A DNA stretch of 64,000 bases from Pelolinea sp. (GCA_012797975.1 JAAZOD010000023.1:37085-101084); one strand, 5' to 3'. Positions 25,053 through 33,796 are shown, counted from the stretch's first letter. The notes: generated from the letters alone by a model not told the origin. A program made the numbers and translations.

Positions 25053-27019
25053 TCGCGAACATTGGATATCTCTTGCTGGTCGTCGGAGTGGTGTGCAGCG
25101 CTTTGGCTGCGCTCGTTTCCGCTTATGCTTTGTTCAAAAAAAGCCGCTCGTTCCAATTGGAGGTCAGAGCCCTTTCTGCCGTTGGAACGCTGGCGGTGTG
25201 CGCTGCTTTCGGATTGGCCATTTTTCTGCTGGTTTCCGGTAAATTTGATTATGAGATTGTCTATGAGAACACCAGCCGCCAGATGGATGTGCTGCAGAAG
25301 GTCACGGCAGTGTGGGGCAATAAAAGCGGTTCGCTTCTCTTCTGGAGCTTTCTTCTCTCCTTGTGCGTTTCCATCACGGCCTTTGGGAAATGGCAGGGCA
25401 AAAAGGAACCTTATTTTCACGGGGTCATGCTGCTCCTGCAGCTTTTCAACCTGTTCTTTGTGGCTCTCATCACCTTTCAGACCAACCCCTTCGCCCGTCT
25501 GTGGCAGTTGACGAACGGGAGTGTGGCGGCGGCCGTGTTCGCTCCGGCCGGAGCGCTGCCTCTTGTCCCATCGAACGGGCAGGGGCTTAATCCGCTCTTG
25601 AAGCACGCCGGTATGGTCATTCACCCGCCTCTCCTCTATTTGGGATTCATCCTGTTCTTTGTGCCGTTTGCCTTTGCCATCGTTTCGCTGTGGCGCAGGG
25701 ATTACTCCTTTACTTGGTTGGGCAGCACCCGCACCTGGATCGTGCTGGCATGGGTCTTTCTCACTGCCGGCATCTTGCTGGGTTGCTGGTGGGCATACGA
25801 TATTTTGGGCTGGGGCGGTTACTGGAGCTGGGATCCGGTGGAGATCGCCGGGTTGATGCCCTGGCTGAGCGGGTTGGGGCTGCTGCACTGTCTCAATACG
25901 TACCGTTCCAGCGAACAGGTACGCCGCTGGAGCTATGGATTGATAGCGGGAACGGTGCTGCTCATCATTTTCGGCATCTATCTTTCGCGCACCGGCGTGG
26001 TCACTTCGGTGCATGCCTATTCGCAGAGCAGCATCGGTCCGGCTTTTATGGGCTTTTTCCTTTTTCTGCTCGTTATTTCCATTGGCTCTCTGGCAGTGCG
26101 CTGGAAAGAACTGCGCCCGGCATCGCAAAGGCCGGCTTTCCTGACCCCCGCTGGACTTACCAGCACGCTTGCGCTCTGCTTGACCCTGCTGGTGCTGGTT
26201 TGTCTGCTGGGCGTCACCCTGCCGCTCACCTCGCAAGCTCTCACCGGGCAAAGGACGGAGCCATCGGCACTGTATTATGAATGGAGTTTTGGGCCGCCCC
26301 TGCTTGTTATTTTAACAAGCACTGCATTGGGCTATCTGCCGGATAAGAAGAAATTGCGTACTGCTTCTGTACTCATCGCCTTAGTGCTCGTGATTATCAC
26401 GGGCGTCCTATTTGGAAAGATGAACTTCTCTGCGCTGATCGGTCTTTTGGCAGTTTTCTTTTTGATTGCTGCGCTGGTTCTTACCGCTCTCGATCGGTTC
26501 AGCCATGTGCGTTCTGTTGAAAAAAAGAAAAGACATTCTCCAAAGATGGCAGATATTGTACTGCACCTGGGTTTTGCTCTGCTGGCACTGGGTGTGGTCG
26601 GTAGCCGCAGTCTGGCTGAGTCAACGGTGGTATCCCTGTCAGTCGGGCAAAATGCGGTATTGAGCAGCAGGCAGGTTACTAAAACCTCAGCGCAAGTGGA
26701 GGAATCGGTCAACCAGCAGGTACTGTATGCGGAGGAGTACGAATTCCATCCCGCTGGAAAGCGCTATATTGTGCTACAACCGCATATTCTCTGGTACGAA
26801 GATACCCGCAGCACCGTTTCTGCACCAGATATTCACTCCAATTTTTTGTCCGATACCTATGCCGCCATTTTAGAATGGGATGGAACTTCCAATGGCAGCA
26901 CCACAGTATTGCTTGCCCAATTTCCACTGATGGTATGGTTGTGGGTTGGCGGAGTGCTGCTCATACTGGGCACCCTTCGGCTGCATTTTTCACCTCCCCA
27001 TTCCGAAGATGAAAAATGA
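25049..27019 (+). CDS. ccmF: CcmF-type cytochrome c heme-lyase subunit
   Basis: A 656-residue polytopic membrane protein of the CcmF/CcsA/NrfE family that attaches heme to apocytochrome c on the outer face of the membrane. The heme-binding tryptophan-rich WWD motif GWGGYWSWDPVE lies near residues 255-266, with external histidines in HPPLLYLGF and SVHAYS. About fifteen hydrophobic helices and a large periplasmic C-terminal domain with YAEEYEFHPAG are as in other CcmF proteins. Partner genes (ccmE, ccmA-C, ccmH) are not here. It overlaps the esterase gene by four bases, an unusual genetic setting for ccmF. Confidence 0.93.
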   Translation: MIANIGYLLLVVGVVCSALAALVSAYALFKKSRSFQLEVRALSAVGTLAVCAAFGLAIFLLVSGKFDYEIVYENTSRQMDVLQKVTAVWGNKSGSLLFWSFLLSLCVSITAFGKWQGKKEPYFHGVMLLLQLFNLFFVALITFQTNPFARLWQLTNGSVAAAVFAPAGALPLVPSNGQGLNPLLKHAGMVIHPPLLYLGFILFFVPFAFAIVSLWRRDYSFTWLGSTRTWIVLAWVFLTAGILLGCWWAYDILGWGGYWSWDPVEIAGLMPWLSGLGLLHCLNTYRSSEQVRRWSYGLIAGTVLLIIFGIYLSRTGVVTSVHAYSQSSIGPAFMGFFLFLLVISIGSLAVRWKELRPASQRPAFLTPAGLTSTLALCLTLLVLVCLLGVTLPLTSQALTGQRTEPSALYYEWSFGPPLLVILTSTALGYLPDKKKLRTASVLIALVLVIITGVLFGKMNFSALIGLLAVFFLIAALVLTALDRFSHVRSVEKKKRHSPKMADIVLHLGFALLALGVVGSRSLAESTVVSLSVGQNAVLSSRQVTKTSAQVEESVNQQVLYAEEYEFHPAGKRYIVLQPHILWYEDTRSTVSAPDIHSNFLSDTYAAILEWDGTSNGSTTVLLAQFPLMVWLWVGGVLLILGTLRLHFSPPHSEDEK

Positions 27020-27040
27020 TCCAGAGAAGGTGCGTGCCTT

Positions 27041-27109
27041 GTTATAGACTGTTTATAACCTGCCTATACTTTCTTCACTAATTCTTCACATCTCACCGGT
27101 ATTCTTACG
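27041..27109 (+). promoter_or_regulatory. Regulatory region with inverted and direct repeats upstream of the Met-rich module
   Basis: GTTATA (27041-27046) and TATAAC (27054-27059) form an inverted repeat. TTCTTCAC occurs at 27071-27078 and 27082-27089, exactly 11 bases apart, and a related TTCTTACG starts at 27102. Direct repeats with this spacing are typical of OmpR/PhoB-type regulator sites; the response-regulator gene lies just downstream. TATACT (27065-27070) may be the -10 box. Confidence 0.45.
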
Positions 27110-27135
27110 CTTGAAAGGATCTTGTGAGGTGAACA

Positions 27136-27549
27136 ATGAATAAAGGTTTAAAGATTGCACTGATTGTGGTTGGCGCTTTCCTCTCGGTGTGTGGTATTTT
27201 GTTCCTGGTGTCTTTCTTTACCGGCAGTCGTGTCAACCGTGGCGTTGATGGCGATTTCTATGGAGGCCGGGGATGGAACAACTCAGGTATGCCGGGCGGC
27301 ATGATGCGCCGCTGGAACCGCTCTTCTTCCAATGATGATCTTTACCTGGAACGCTGGGCTGCCATTCTTGGCATCAGCCAGGATGAGCTCAAATCGCGCC
27401 TGGATGCCGGCGAATCGCTGGAAAGCATTGCCGAATCGCAGGGTGTCGATATGCCCTGCTGGAACAACGATGCGGATGAGGATGCGGACCCCGCTGCAAC
27501 CCCCACCAGTTATTCTGGTTGGGGCTTCGGTGCGGGGATGTGCTTCTAA
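27136..27549 (+). CDS. Small single-helix membrane protein with a Gly/Met/Arg-rich segment
   Basis: A 137-residue protein of unknown function. One transmembrane helix (about residues 6-28, IALIVVGAFLSVCGILFLVSF) is followed by a Gly/Trp/Met-rich stretch including NNSGMPGGMMRRW. A helical unit then follows with LGISQDELKSRLDAGESLES, a short repeat type found in actinobacterial and chloroflexal membrane proteins, and a Cys-containing C-terminal tail ending GMCF. GAGGTGAACA precedes the ATG. It lies upstream of the response regulator and sensor kinase and behind repeats likely bound by that regulator, so it is probably a target or accessory of the two-component pair. Confidence 0.65.
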   Translation: MNKGLKIALIVVGAFLSVCGILFLVSFFTGSRVNRGVDGDFYGGRGWNNSGMPGGMMRRWNRSSSNDDLYLERWAAILGISQDELKSRLDAGESLESIAESQGVDMPCWNNDADEDADPAATPTSYSGWGFGAGMCF

Positions 27550-27566
27550 CAGTGCGTCCTGAAAAG

Positions 27567-27600
27567 AACGGGGTTGGAACATTCCAACCCCGTTTGCTTG
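27567..27600 (+). terminator. Hairpin between the small membrane protein and the response regulator
   Basis: AACGGGGTTGGAA (27567-27579) pairs with TTCCAACCCCGTT (27582-27594). The U-tract is short (TTTGCTT), so termination may be partial. Confidence 0.65.
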
Positions 27601-27604
27601 CGTA

Positions 27605-27610
27605 TACAAT
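27605..27610 (+). promoter_or_regulatory. -10 element giving a leaderless response-regulator message
   Basis: TACAAT ends six bases before the ATG at 27617, so the predicted transcription start is the start codon itself. No ribosome site precedes the ATG. The -35 region falls in the hairpin and is poor. Confidence 0.45.
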
Positions 27611-27616
27611 AGAACT

Positions 27617-28297
27617 ATGGCAAAAATATTGATCATTGAAGATGAATTGGAACTGGTCAAGGTGCTGCGTTCCTATTTGGAAAATGCCGGTTTTTCGGTG
27701 GTCAGCGCACTGCGCGGTGATACCGGCCTTGCCGCCTGGCAGAACGAAGCCCCCGATCTGGTATTGCTGGACTTGAGCTTGCCCGGCCTGGATGGCATTG
27801 AAGTGACCAAAGCCATCCGCAAAACGGCGGCCACTCCCATCATAATCATCACCGCCCGCGTCGAAGACACCGATCGAATTGTAGGTCTTGAACTGGGCGC
27901 CGATGATTATGTGACCAAACCATTTTCCCCGCGCGAGGTGGTGGCGCGTGTGAAAGCGGTGCTGCGCCGCGCGCAACCAGTGGAAGAACTAACGAAAAAG
28001 ATTATTATCAAAGACCTGGAGATCGACGCCGAATCGTACAAGGTTAAAAAAGCGGGTGAGCCGCTGGAGCTCACGCGCATGGAATTTGCGATCCTGCAAA
28101 CCATGGCGGAACATCCCGGCAAGGTCTTTTCACGTTTGCAGCTTTTGGAAGCTGCACAGGGTGTGGCGTATGAGGGTTACGAACGTACCATTGATGCGCA
28201 TATTAAAAACCTGCGCTCCAAATTGGGAGATAAGGCCGATCGGCCAAACTATATCGAAACTTCCTTTGGCATCGGGTACAGCTTCAAGGAGGATTAG
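27617..28297 (+). CDS. OmpR/PhoB-family response regulator
   Basis: A 226-residue two-component DNA-binding regulator. The receiver domain (1-120) has the acidic pocket (EDE near residue 9-11), the phosphorylated Asp52 in LVLLDLSLPGLDG, Thr near 80 in IIITAR and Lys near 102 in VTKPFSPRE. The C-terminal winged helix (about 130-226) ends with the family pattern RTIDAHIKNLRSKLGD and GIGYSF. The sensor kinase gene starts 4 bases after its stop. No Shine-Dalgarno sequence precedes the ATG. It probably binds the 11-base-spaced direct repeats at 27071-27089. Confidence 0.95.
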   Translation: MAKILIIEDELELVKVLRSYLENAGFSVVSALRGDTGLAAWQNEAPDLVLLDLSLPGLDGIEVTKAIRKTAATPIIIITARVEDTDRIVGLELGADDYVTKPFSPREVVARVKAVLRRAQPVEELTKKIIIKDLEIDAESYKVKKAGEPLELTRMEFAILQTMAEHPGKVFSRLQLLEAAQGVAYEGYERTIDAHIKNLRSKLGDKADRPNYIETSFGIGYSFKED

Positions 28298-28300
28298 CTC

Positions 28301-29680
28301 ATGAGCATGCGCTGGCGGATTTTTCTCTCTTTCCTGTTGATCGTTCTGGTTGCGGTTGGGTCGCTGACCTTTTTTGCTTACCATTCCACCTCCAGCGAAG
28401 TATCCTCATTTGTGACCAGCGGCGGATTGTGGGGGGTGGAAAAGATCGTTCAAGCGTTGGAGGAATATTATCAGGAACATCAAACCTGGCAGGGCGCCGA
28501 AACCATCCTCGAATCCGCTCGAAGCGGGAAGGGCATGATGCAGCATGGCGGCATGATGATGGGTTCGGAGGGGATGCATGCCATGGCTTTCCGCTTGGTT
28601 GATGCGGATGGCTATGTGGTCGTTGATCAGAGTGACCCGCAGAATGTGGGCGCCCGCCTGGGCGCTGAACCGCAGGGGGCGGTAGTGCTTACCCTCGATG
28701 AGACGGTCATCGGCTACTTGCTGCCTGAGACCGGTTATATGTTCCCCACGGTGGATGTCAATCAAGCGTTGCTGGATCTGCTGCTGCCCTCTTCCATCCG
28801 GGCGGCGCTCATCACAGCGCTGGTGGGTTTAGGCATGGCGATCATTTTGGGATATTTCCTTTACCGGCCTATCCGTGCGCTCGAAAAAGCAGCCACCGGT
28901 CTGGCAAAGGGTGATCTGACGCAGCGTGTATGTGAAACCGGCCCGGCGGAGACCGCTAATCTGGGCAAGGCCTTCAACAGCATGGCGGAGGAATTGGAAA
29001 AAGCGGACCAGAACCGCAGGAACATGACCGCTGATATTGCCCATGAGCTGCGCACACCACTGGCGGTGCAGCAGGCGAACCTCGAAGCCATGCTCGACGG
29101 GGTCTATCCGCTGGACAAAAAGAATATTCAGGTGGTGCTCGATCAAAATCATACTCTGCGTTTGCTGGTTGATGATCTGCGTACTCTTTCGCTGGCGGAT
29201 GCCGGTGAATTGGGGTTGGTTCAAAAACCCGTTGAATTGACCGCTTATTTGCGCACTTTTTTGGAAAAATTTCAGAACCGCCTGCAGGAAAAACAGTTGA
29301 CCTTGCATGCTGAGATACCGGAAACAAAAATACTGCTGACCACTGATGCCCTGCGCCTGGAGCAGATCTTGACCAATCTCCTGCAGAATGCGGTCACCCA
29401 TTCCCCCAGGCATGGAGCGCTGTTCTTTAAAGTGCAGAATTTGGCGGATAGAGTGGAAATTTCCTTGCGCGATTCCGGCGAGGGCATTCCCCCGGACGTG
29501 CTTCCGGTGCTGTTTGAGCGCTTCAGCAAAGGCAGCGTCACCGGCCGCGACAAGGATAGCACCGGACTGGGTCTGGCGATCTCAAAAAAACTTGCCCACG
29601 CATTGGGCGGTGACCTGACCGCGCGCAATCACCCTGCGGGAGGGGCTGAGTTCACCCTGACATTCGTCACGAAAACGTAG
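28301..29680 (+). CDS. Sensor histidine kinase with a Met/His-rich extracytoplasmic loop
   Basis: A 459-residue membrane kinase. Helix 1 is at about residues 7-27 and helix 2 at about 165-187, enclosing an extracytoplasmic domain. That loop contains GMMQHGGMMMGSEGMHAMAF-like sequence near residues 77-96, rich in Met and His. A HAMP linker, the HisKA segment ADIAHELRTPLAV with phosphorylated His248, and a HATPase domain with DSGEGIP and STGLGLAIS follow. Met/His clusters of this kind bind Cu+ or Ag+ in known sensors and chaperones, so metal sensing is a reasonable inference. It pairs with the regulator four bases upstream. Confidence 0.92.
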   Translation: MSMRWRIFLSFLLIVLVAVGSLTFFAYHSTSSEVSSFVTSGGLWGVEKIVQALEEYYQEHQTWQGAETILESARSGKGMMQHGGMMMGSEGMHAMAFRLVDADGYVVVDQSDPQNVGARLGAEPQGAVVLTLDETVIGYLLPETGYMFPTVDVNQALLDLLLPSSIRAALITALVGLGMAIILGYFLYRPIRALEKAATGLAKGDLTQRVCETGPAETANLGKAFNSMAEELEKADQNRRNMTADIAHELRTPLAVQQANLEAMLDGVYPLDKKNIQVVLDQNHTLRLLVDDLRTLSLADAGELGLVQKPVELTAYLRTFLEKFQNRLQEKQLTLHAEIPETKILLTTDALRLEQILTNLLQNAVTHSPRHGALFFKVQNLADRVEISLRDSGEGIPPDVLPVLFERFSKGSVTGRDKDSTGLGLAISKKLAHALGGDLTARNHPAGGAEFTLTFVTKT

Positions 29681-29708
29681 AATAATCGCTTAAATTCGCA
29701 AACCTCGC

Positions 29709-29714
29709 TATAAT
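29709..29714 (+). promoter_or_regulatory. -10 element giving a leaderless gatC message
   Basis: A perfect TATAAT ends seven bases before the gatC ATG, with no Shine-Dalgarno between them. The -35 region is weak. Confidence 0.5.
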
Positions 29715-29721
29715 TACGCGC

Positions 29722-30009
29722 ATGAGTCTCTCAAGGAAGGAAGTAGAACATATTGCCCTGCTGGCTCGCCTGGAACTCAGCGATGAGGAGATCATCCGGT
29801 ATGCCGACCAGCTTTCTGCCATCCTGGAACATGTGGCGGCATTGCAGGAACTGGAAACCGAACATATTCCCCCCACCTCCAGCGTGCTTCCGTTGCGCAG
29901 CGGACTGCGCAGTGATGAACCGCGGCCGGGATTGGATACCAGCAGGGCATTGCAGAATGCACCGGATTCTGAAAAGGATCAGTTCCGCGTTCCGCCGGTT
30001 CTGGATTGA
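29722..30009 (+). CDS. gatC: Asp/Glu-tRNA amidotransferase subunit C
   Basis: Small (95-residue) scaffold of the GatCAB complex that converts Glu-tRNA-Gln or Asp-tRNA-Asn to the amidated form. MSLSRKEVEHIALLARLELSD is the standard N-terminus, and the tail LRSGLRSDEPRPGL is the conserved part that wraps GatA. The stop overlaps an alternative start of gatA, so the genes are cotranscribed. gatB is not in the window. The ATG appears to be the first base of the message, given the -10 box seven bases upstream. Confidence 0.95.
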   Translation: MSLSRKEVEHIALLARLELSDEEIIRYADQLSAILEHVAALQELETEHIPPTSSVLPLRSGLRSDEPRPGLDTSRALQNAPDSEKDQFRVPPVLD

Positions 30010-30014
30010 CGAAA

Positions 30015-31493
30015 ATGGCGGATTTCAAAGAATGCTCGCTTCAGGCAATGCTAAAGGGGATGCGCGACGGTGATTTTTCCAGCCGTGAGTTGACCTCCTT
30101 TTTTCTTGACCGTATCGATGCCCTGGAAGGGCGCATCCATGCCTTCCTTTCCCTCAAACCGGAAAGCGCCCTGCAGCAGGCGGATCGGGCGGATGCGCTT
30201 TACGTGGAATGGCGCGCCAAAAAGCGTGCATCGATACCGTCTCTATTGGGGTTGCCCATCGCTGTCAAGGATGTGCTGTGCGTGGATGGCTTCCCCTGCA
30301 CCTGCGGTTCCCGCATTCTGGAGAATTTTCATCCACCGTTCAATGCCACTTCGGTCCAGCGCTTGCTGGATGAAGGGGTGATCATTGTTGGCAAGACCAA
30401 CATGGATGAATTTGCCATGGGTTCTTCCACTGAGAATTCGGCCTTCGGACCCACCCATAACCCTTGGAATGTGGAGCATGTGCCCGGGGGTTCGAGCGGC
30501 GGAAGTGCGGCGGCTGTTGCAGCCCGCATGATCCCGGCTGCCCTGGCTACCGATACGGGCGGCAGTGTGCGCCAGCCGGCTTCGTTCTGCGGGGTGACCG
30601 GTATAAAACCCACTTATGGGCGCGTTTCCCGTTATGGTTTGATCGCGTACGGTTCCTCGCTGGATACGGCTGGTGTGATGGCACACAGCGCACAGGATGT
30701 GGAAATGCTGCTGCGCGTGATGGCAGGTTTTGATCCTCGCGATGCCACCACCAGTGACCTGCCGGTCTTTTCGCCGCTAGAGGACCAAAACGATTTGCAC
30801 GGGCTGCGCATCGGGCTGCCAATGGAATATTTCATCGAAGGCATTCAGCCGGAGGTGGATGTGGCGGTCAAAGAAGCGGTGCGCCAGCTCGAGCAACATG
30901 GAGCGCAGGTGCTGCAGGTTTCCTTGCCGCACACCCGTTATGCGCTGCCCGTCTATTATTTGATCGCTCCCGCAGAGGCATCCGCCAACCTGGCGCGCTT
31001 TGATGGTGTGCGCTATGGGCTGCGCGTGGAGGAAGAGGACCTGATACCCATGTACTTGAGAACCCGCGGCAGGGGTTTTGGGGCTGAGGTGAAGCGGCGC
31101 ATCATGCTGGGCACTTATGCGCTTTCCGCCGGCTATTATGATGCCTATTATGGCCAGGCGCAAAAAGTGCGCACCCTTATCAAACAGGATTTTGAAAAGG
31201 CGTTTGAATTTGTGGATGTCATTGCCGCACCCATTGCGCCGACCACGGCCTTTAAATTGGGGCAGCATACCGATGATCCGCTGGCCATGTATCTGGAGGA
31301 TGTCTTTACCCTGCCAGCTAACTTGGCTGGCGTGCCGGGGTTGGCCTTTCCGGTCGGGTTTGATGGTAACGGGCTTCCCATTGGCATGCAGCTCATGGGT
31401 CCGCAGTTCTCTGAGCAAAATCTGTTTCGAGCTGCCAGCGTTTACCAGTCCTTTACAGATTTTCACCAGCGCGTTCCATTGGACGTGCAGTGA
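30015..31493 (+). CDS. gatA: Asp/Glu-tRNA amidotransferase subunit A
   Basis: Glutaminase subunit of GatCAB, 492 residues, amidase-signature family. PIAVKDVLC carries the catalytic Lys, VPGGSSGGSAAAVAA the cis-Ser and nucleophile Ser, and ATDTGGSVRQPASFCG the rest of the Ser-cisSer-Lys triad. GIKPTYGRVSRYGLIAYGSSLD is the GatA-specific continuation that separates it from general amidases. ATG 30015 is used; a TTG at 30006 overlaps the gatC stop and is a possible alternative. It completes the gatCA pair; the tRNA-binding subunit GatB must be elsewhere. Confidence 0.95.
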   Translation: MADFKECSLQAMLKGMRDGDFSSRELTSFFLDRIDALEGRIHAFLSLKPESALQQADRADALYVEWRAKKRASIPSLLGLPIAVKDVLCVDGFPCTCGSRILENFHPPFNATSVQRLLDEGVIIVGKTNMDEFAMGSSTENSAFGPTHNPWNVEHVPGGSSGGSAAAVAARMIPAALATDTGGSVRQPASFCGVTGIKPTYGRVSRYGLIAYGSSLDTAGVMAHSAQDVEMLLRVMAGFDPRDATTSDLPVFSPLEDQNDLHGLRIGLPMEYFIEGIQPEVDVAVKEAVRQLEQHGAQVLQVSLPHTRYALPVYYLIAPAEASANLARFDGVRYGLRVEEEDLIPMYLRTRGRGFGAEVKRRIMLGTYALSAGYYDAYYGQAQKVRTLIKQDFEKAFEFVDVIAAPIAPTTAFKLGQHTDDPLAMYLEDVFTLPANLAGVPGLAFPVGFDGNGLPIGMQLMGPQFSEQNLFRAASVYQSFTDFHQRVPLDVQ

Positions 31494-31635
31494 TCTTGGA
31501 AGGGCTCTATAGTATTACCCAATGCTGAAATTTATGGACGAAAAGCATCCATTTTCAAAGTAAAATGGGTTGAAAGATCGTTTAACAAATTCACACTTTC
31601 CGGGAAAATACGTTTTCTCTATCTTCCATGAATGG

Positions 31636-31665
31636 TTGTGCACAGGGTTTGGCAGAGGTGCATAA
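31636..31665 (+). promoter_or_regulatory. Motif shared by both DegV upstream regions (first copy)
   Basis: The exact 12-mer AGAGGTGCATAA (31654-31665), preceded by a CACA and GG-containing segment, lies about 25 bases before the first DegV start. The same 12-mer lies at the same relative position before the second DegV gene. It may be an operator or promoter element, or a remnant of the duplication. Confidence 0.45.
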
Positions 31666-31689
31666 CCCAACCAGGAAAGGAGGATAGAT

Positions 31690-32559
31690 ATGGTGTACCA
31701 GTCTGTTGCCATTGTCACCGGGAGTTGTGCTCAAATTCCAAAAGACGCACAAGAAAAATTAGGGATTAAGGTGCTGCCGTTCACCATTCAAATGGATGGC
31801 AATAGCTATCTGGATGACGGGATTGCGCTCCCCTCTTCTCAGATTTATCGCGTGATGCGCTCATCGAATATTGCTCCCACCACAGCACCACCTTCGAATG
31901 GGGATTATTTGCGCACCTTCCAGTCCTTGTTCGAAGAGGGCTGCCGGGATGTCATCTATCTATCCATTTCGGAAAAACTGAGCAGCGATTACCATGCTGC
32001 CTGTGGGGTGGCAGATTTGGTGAATAGCAATTACCCTGATAACAAAGTCCATGTTGTCGATAGTGCCGGCGCGGCGATCCCCCAGGGATTTTTGGCGATG
32101 GAGGCGGCCGAAAAAGCATTACGGGGAATGTCCGCGCAGTCGATTGTGCAGTGGCTGGAAGGATCAAAAGTTCGTGCCGGTTTGGTGGCTTCGCTGGATA
32201 CGCTGGAGTATCTGGCCAAGGGCGGCCGCATTGGAAAGGCCTCCCGATTTATCGGGAGCATGCTGGATATTAAACCGCTTCTTTCGCTGGTCAACGGGGT
32301 GGTCATGCCGGTAGCTGTTCAGCGTGGTCCGAAGAAGGTCCTTTCTGTTATTTTAGCGACCGTGAAAAAGGCTGTCGCCGGATGGAAGAGGTTGTACCTG
32401 GCGGTGCTGCATGCCGATGATAAACAGCGCGCTGAAGTGCTCTTGCAGATGGCCAGGGGCATCTTTCAAGTTGATGATATCTATTTGTGTGAGATAACGC
32501 CGATGATGGGTGTGCATGTGGGGCCCGGATTGATCGGGCTGGGGTACTATTTTGAATAA
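31690..32559 (+). CDS. DegV-family fatty-acid-binding protein (first copy)
   Basis: A 289-residue DegV/FakB-type protein. SVAIVTGSCAQIPKD is the N-terminal strand and loop, TIQMDGNSYLDDG and APTTAPPSNGDYL form the fatty-acid entrance, VIYLSISEKLSSDYHAA the central core, and ITPMMGVHVGPGLIGLGYYFE the conserved C-terminus. FakB proteins hold a fatty acid for phosphorylation by the kinase FakA. AGGAGGATAG precedes ATG 31690. A second DegV gene and a PlsY-like acyltransferase follow in the same orientation; PlsY uses the acyl-phosphate made by Fak, so the set is consistent with phospholipid synthesis. No fakA is in the window. Confidence 0.92.
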   Translation: MVYQSVAIVTGSCAQIPKDAQEKLGIKVLPFTIQMDGNSYLDDGIALPSSQIYRVMRSSNIAPTTAPPSNGDYLRTFQSLFEEGCRDVIYLSISEKLSSDYHAACGVADLVNSNYPDNKVHVVDSAGAAIPQGFLAMEAAEKALRGMSAQSIVQWLEGSKVRAGLVASLDTLEYLAKGGRIGKASRFIGSMLDIKPLLSLVNGVVMPVAVQRGPKKVLSVILATVKKAVAGWKRLYLAVLHADDKQRAEVLLQMARGIFQVDDIYLCEITPMMGVHVGPGLIGLGYYFE

Positions 32560-32930
32560 GAATACCGCGCTGGGGCTAAAGGAATGCCATGCCTCAGAAA
32601 GGACAGATGGATGCAACGACTTTTCTTCTGAAGTGTTCTTTTTAACAGATCACAAAACCGATCTCTTTGGTACAAAGAATCTTTCTCAATGGATGAAAGA
32701 ACACTTGATTGATAATAAAAGATGAATGGCTTCTGAACAGGGTTGAGCACAGAAAATTTGTGATTTTCAGGAAAATGGACTTGCCAATTCGCATGGCAGG
32801 GTTGAAAATGGATGTATCGGTTGGATCCTGGCCTGAATCATCCGCCGATTGTCTTGCCTCTTTGAAGAAAGATTTATGTACACAAAAAAGGTAGAGGTGC
32901 ATAAAACTTTATGAAACGAAGAGGAAGAAT
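32560..32930. other. Intergenic region between the two DegV genes
   Basis: I see no gene here; the few short open frames lack ribosome sites. GAAAAT/ATTTTC (6-base arms) near 32752-32772 and TTGCCA/TGGCA near 32782-32800 are small inverted repeats that might be regulatory. The 12-mer shared with the first DegV upstream region is at 32893-32904, before GAAGAGGAAG and the ATG. Confidence 0.5.
32893..32904 (+). promoter_or_regulatory. Motif shared by both DegV upstream regions (second copy)
   Basis: AGAGGTGCATAA, identical to 31654-31665 and also preceded by CACA and GG. It lies 26 bases before the second DegV ATG. Confidence 0.45.
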
Positions 32931-33796
32931 ATGCAAGAAGATTCGATCGCATTGGTGACAGGTAGTTCGGCGCAGGTCTCTGTTTCCCAGAGAATGGAGA
33001 ACGGAATTGAGGTTCTTCCATTCACCATCCAGATGAACGGCAAGGTCTATTCGGATGGTGTGGATATCGAACCGTGCGAGGTCTATAAGGTCATGCGCAC
33101 CAGCGCTGCAGTGCCAACCACCGCGCCGCCATCCATCGGTGTTTTTTACCAAAAATTTGTCGAACTGTTCGATCGGGGATTTCACCACATCATTTATCTC
33201 ACCATCTCCCGCAAGTTGAGCGGCGAATATTCCAATGCTTGTTCGGTGGCTGATTCGCTGAATGAGACCTATCCTGACCGGAAGGTTCATGTGGTTGACA
33301 GCACCGTCATTGCCAGCCCACAAGGTTTTCTGGCCATGGGTGCTGCCCAGCGCATCAAGCGGGGGAATCCGGTGACAGAGGTTTTGCAGTGGTTGGAAAG
33401 GACCAAAGAGCGATCGGGAATTGTAGGATCGGTGGAATCCCTTGATTTTCTGGCGAAAGGAGGGCGCATCGGAAAGGCATCCCACTTTTTAGGAAGTTTG
33501 TTGGATATCATACCGATTCTTTCCATCAAAGAAGGGGAAGTTTCTCCTCTGTGCATTAAGCGGGGCGCCAAAGGGCTGTGCAATTCGATCCTCAAGATTG
33601 TTCAGGAAATCATCCAGGGATATAAAAAATTGACCATCACCGTGATGCATACGGACGCTCCGGAAAAAGCGGCTGCCTTGCAGAGATTTCCAGCATGGCA
33701 TTCTCGGAAGAGAGAGTTCCGATCAGTGATATGAACCCCATGTTTGGCATCCACGTCGGCCCTGGAGCATTTGGGCTGGGGTATATGTTCGAATGA
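32931..33796 (+). pseudogene. DegV-family protein, frameshifted near the C-terminus (second copy)
   Basis: A paralog of the preceding DegV gene, open for 267 codons to 33734. The frame carries SIALVTGSSAQVSVS, TIQMNGKVYSDG, VPTTAPPSIGVFY and LAKGGRIGKASHFLGSLLD, as expected. After ...KAAALQ (about 33684) the reading frame goes out of register and ends with an unrelated tail. In another frame the lost end continues: SEERVPISDMNPMFGIHVG then PGAFGLGYMFE and stop at 33794-33796, matching the end of the first copy. One missing base near 33684-33690 explains this. The cause may be a true mutation or a sequence error; the last strand of the protein is lost if it is real. Confidence 0.85.

Noticed and set aside
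24977..26251. A 424-codon minus-strand open frame
   Set aside because: It lies entirely opposite the second esterase and ccmF; it is Gln/Arg/His-rich and shows no motif, as expected for the shadow of a membrane-protein gene.
32709..32894. A 61-codon frame between the DegV genes
   Set aside because: No ribosome site or recognisable motif, and the stretch is more likely regulatory.
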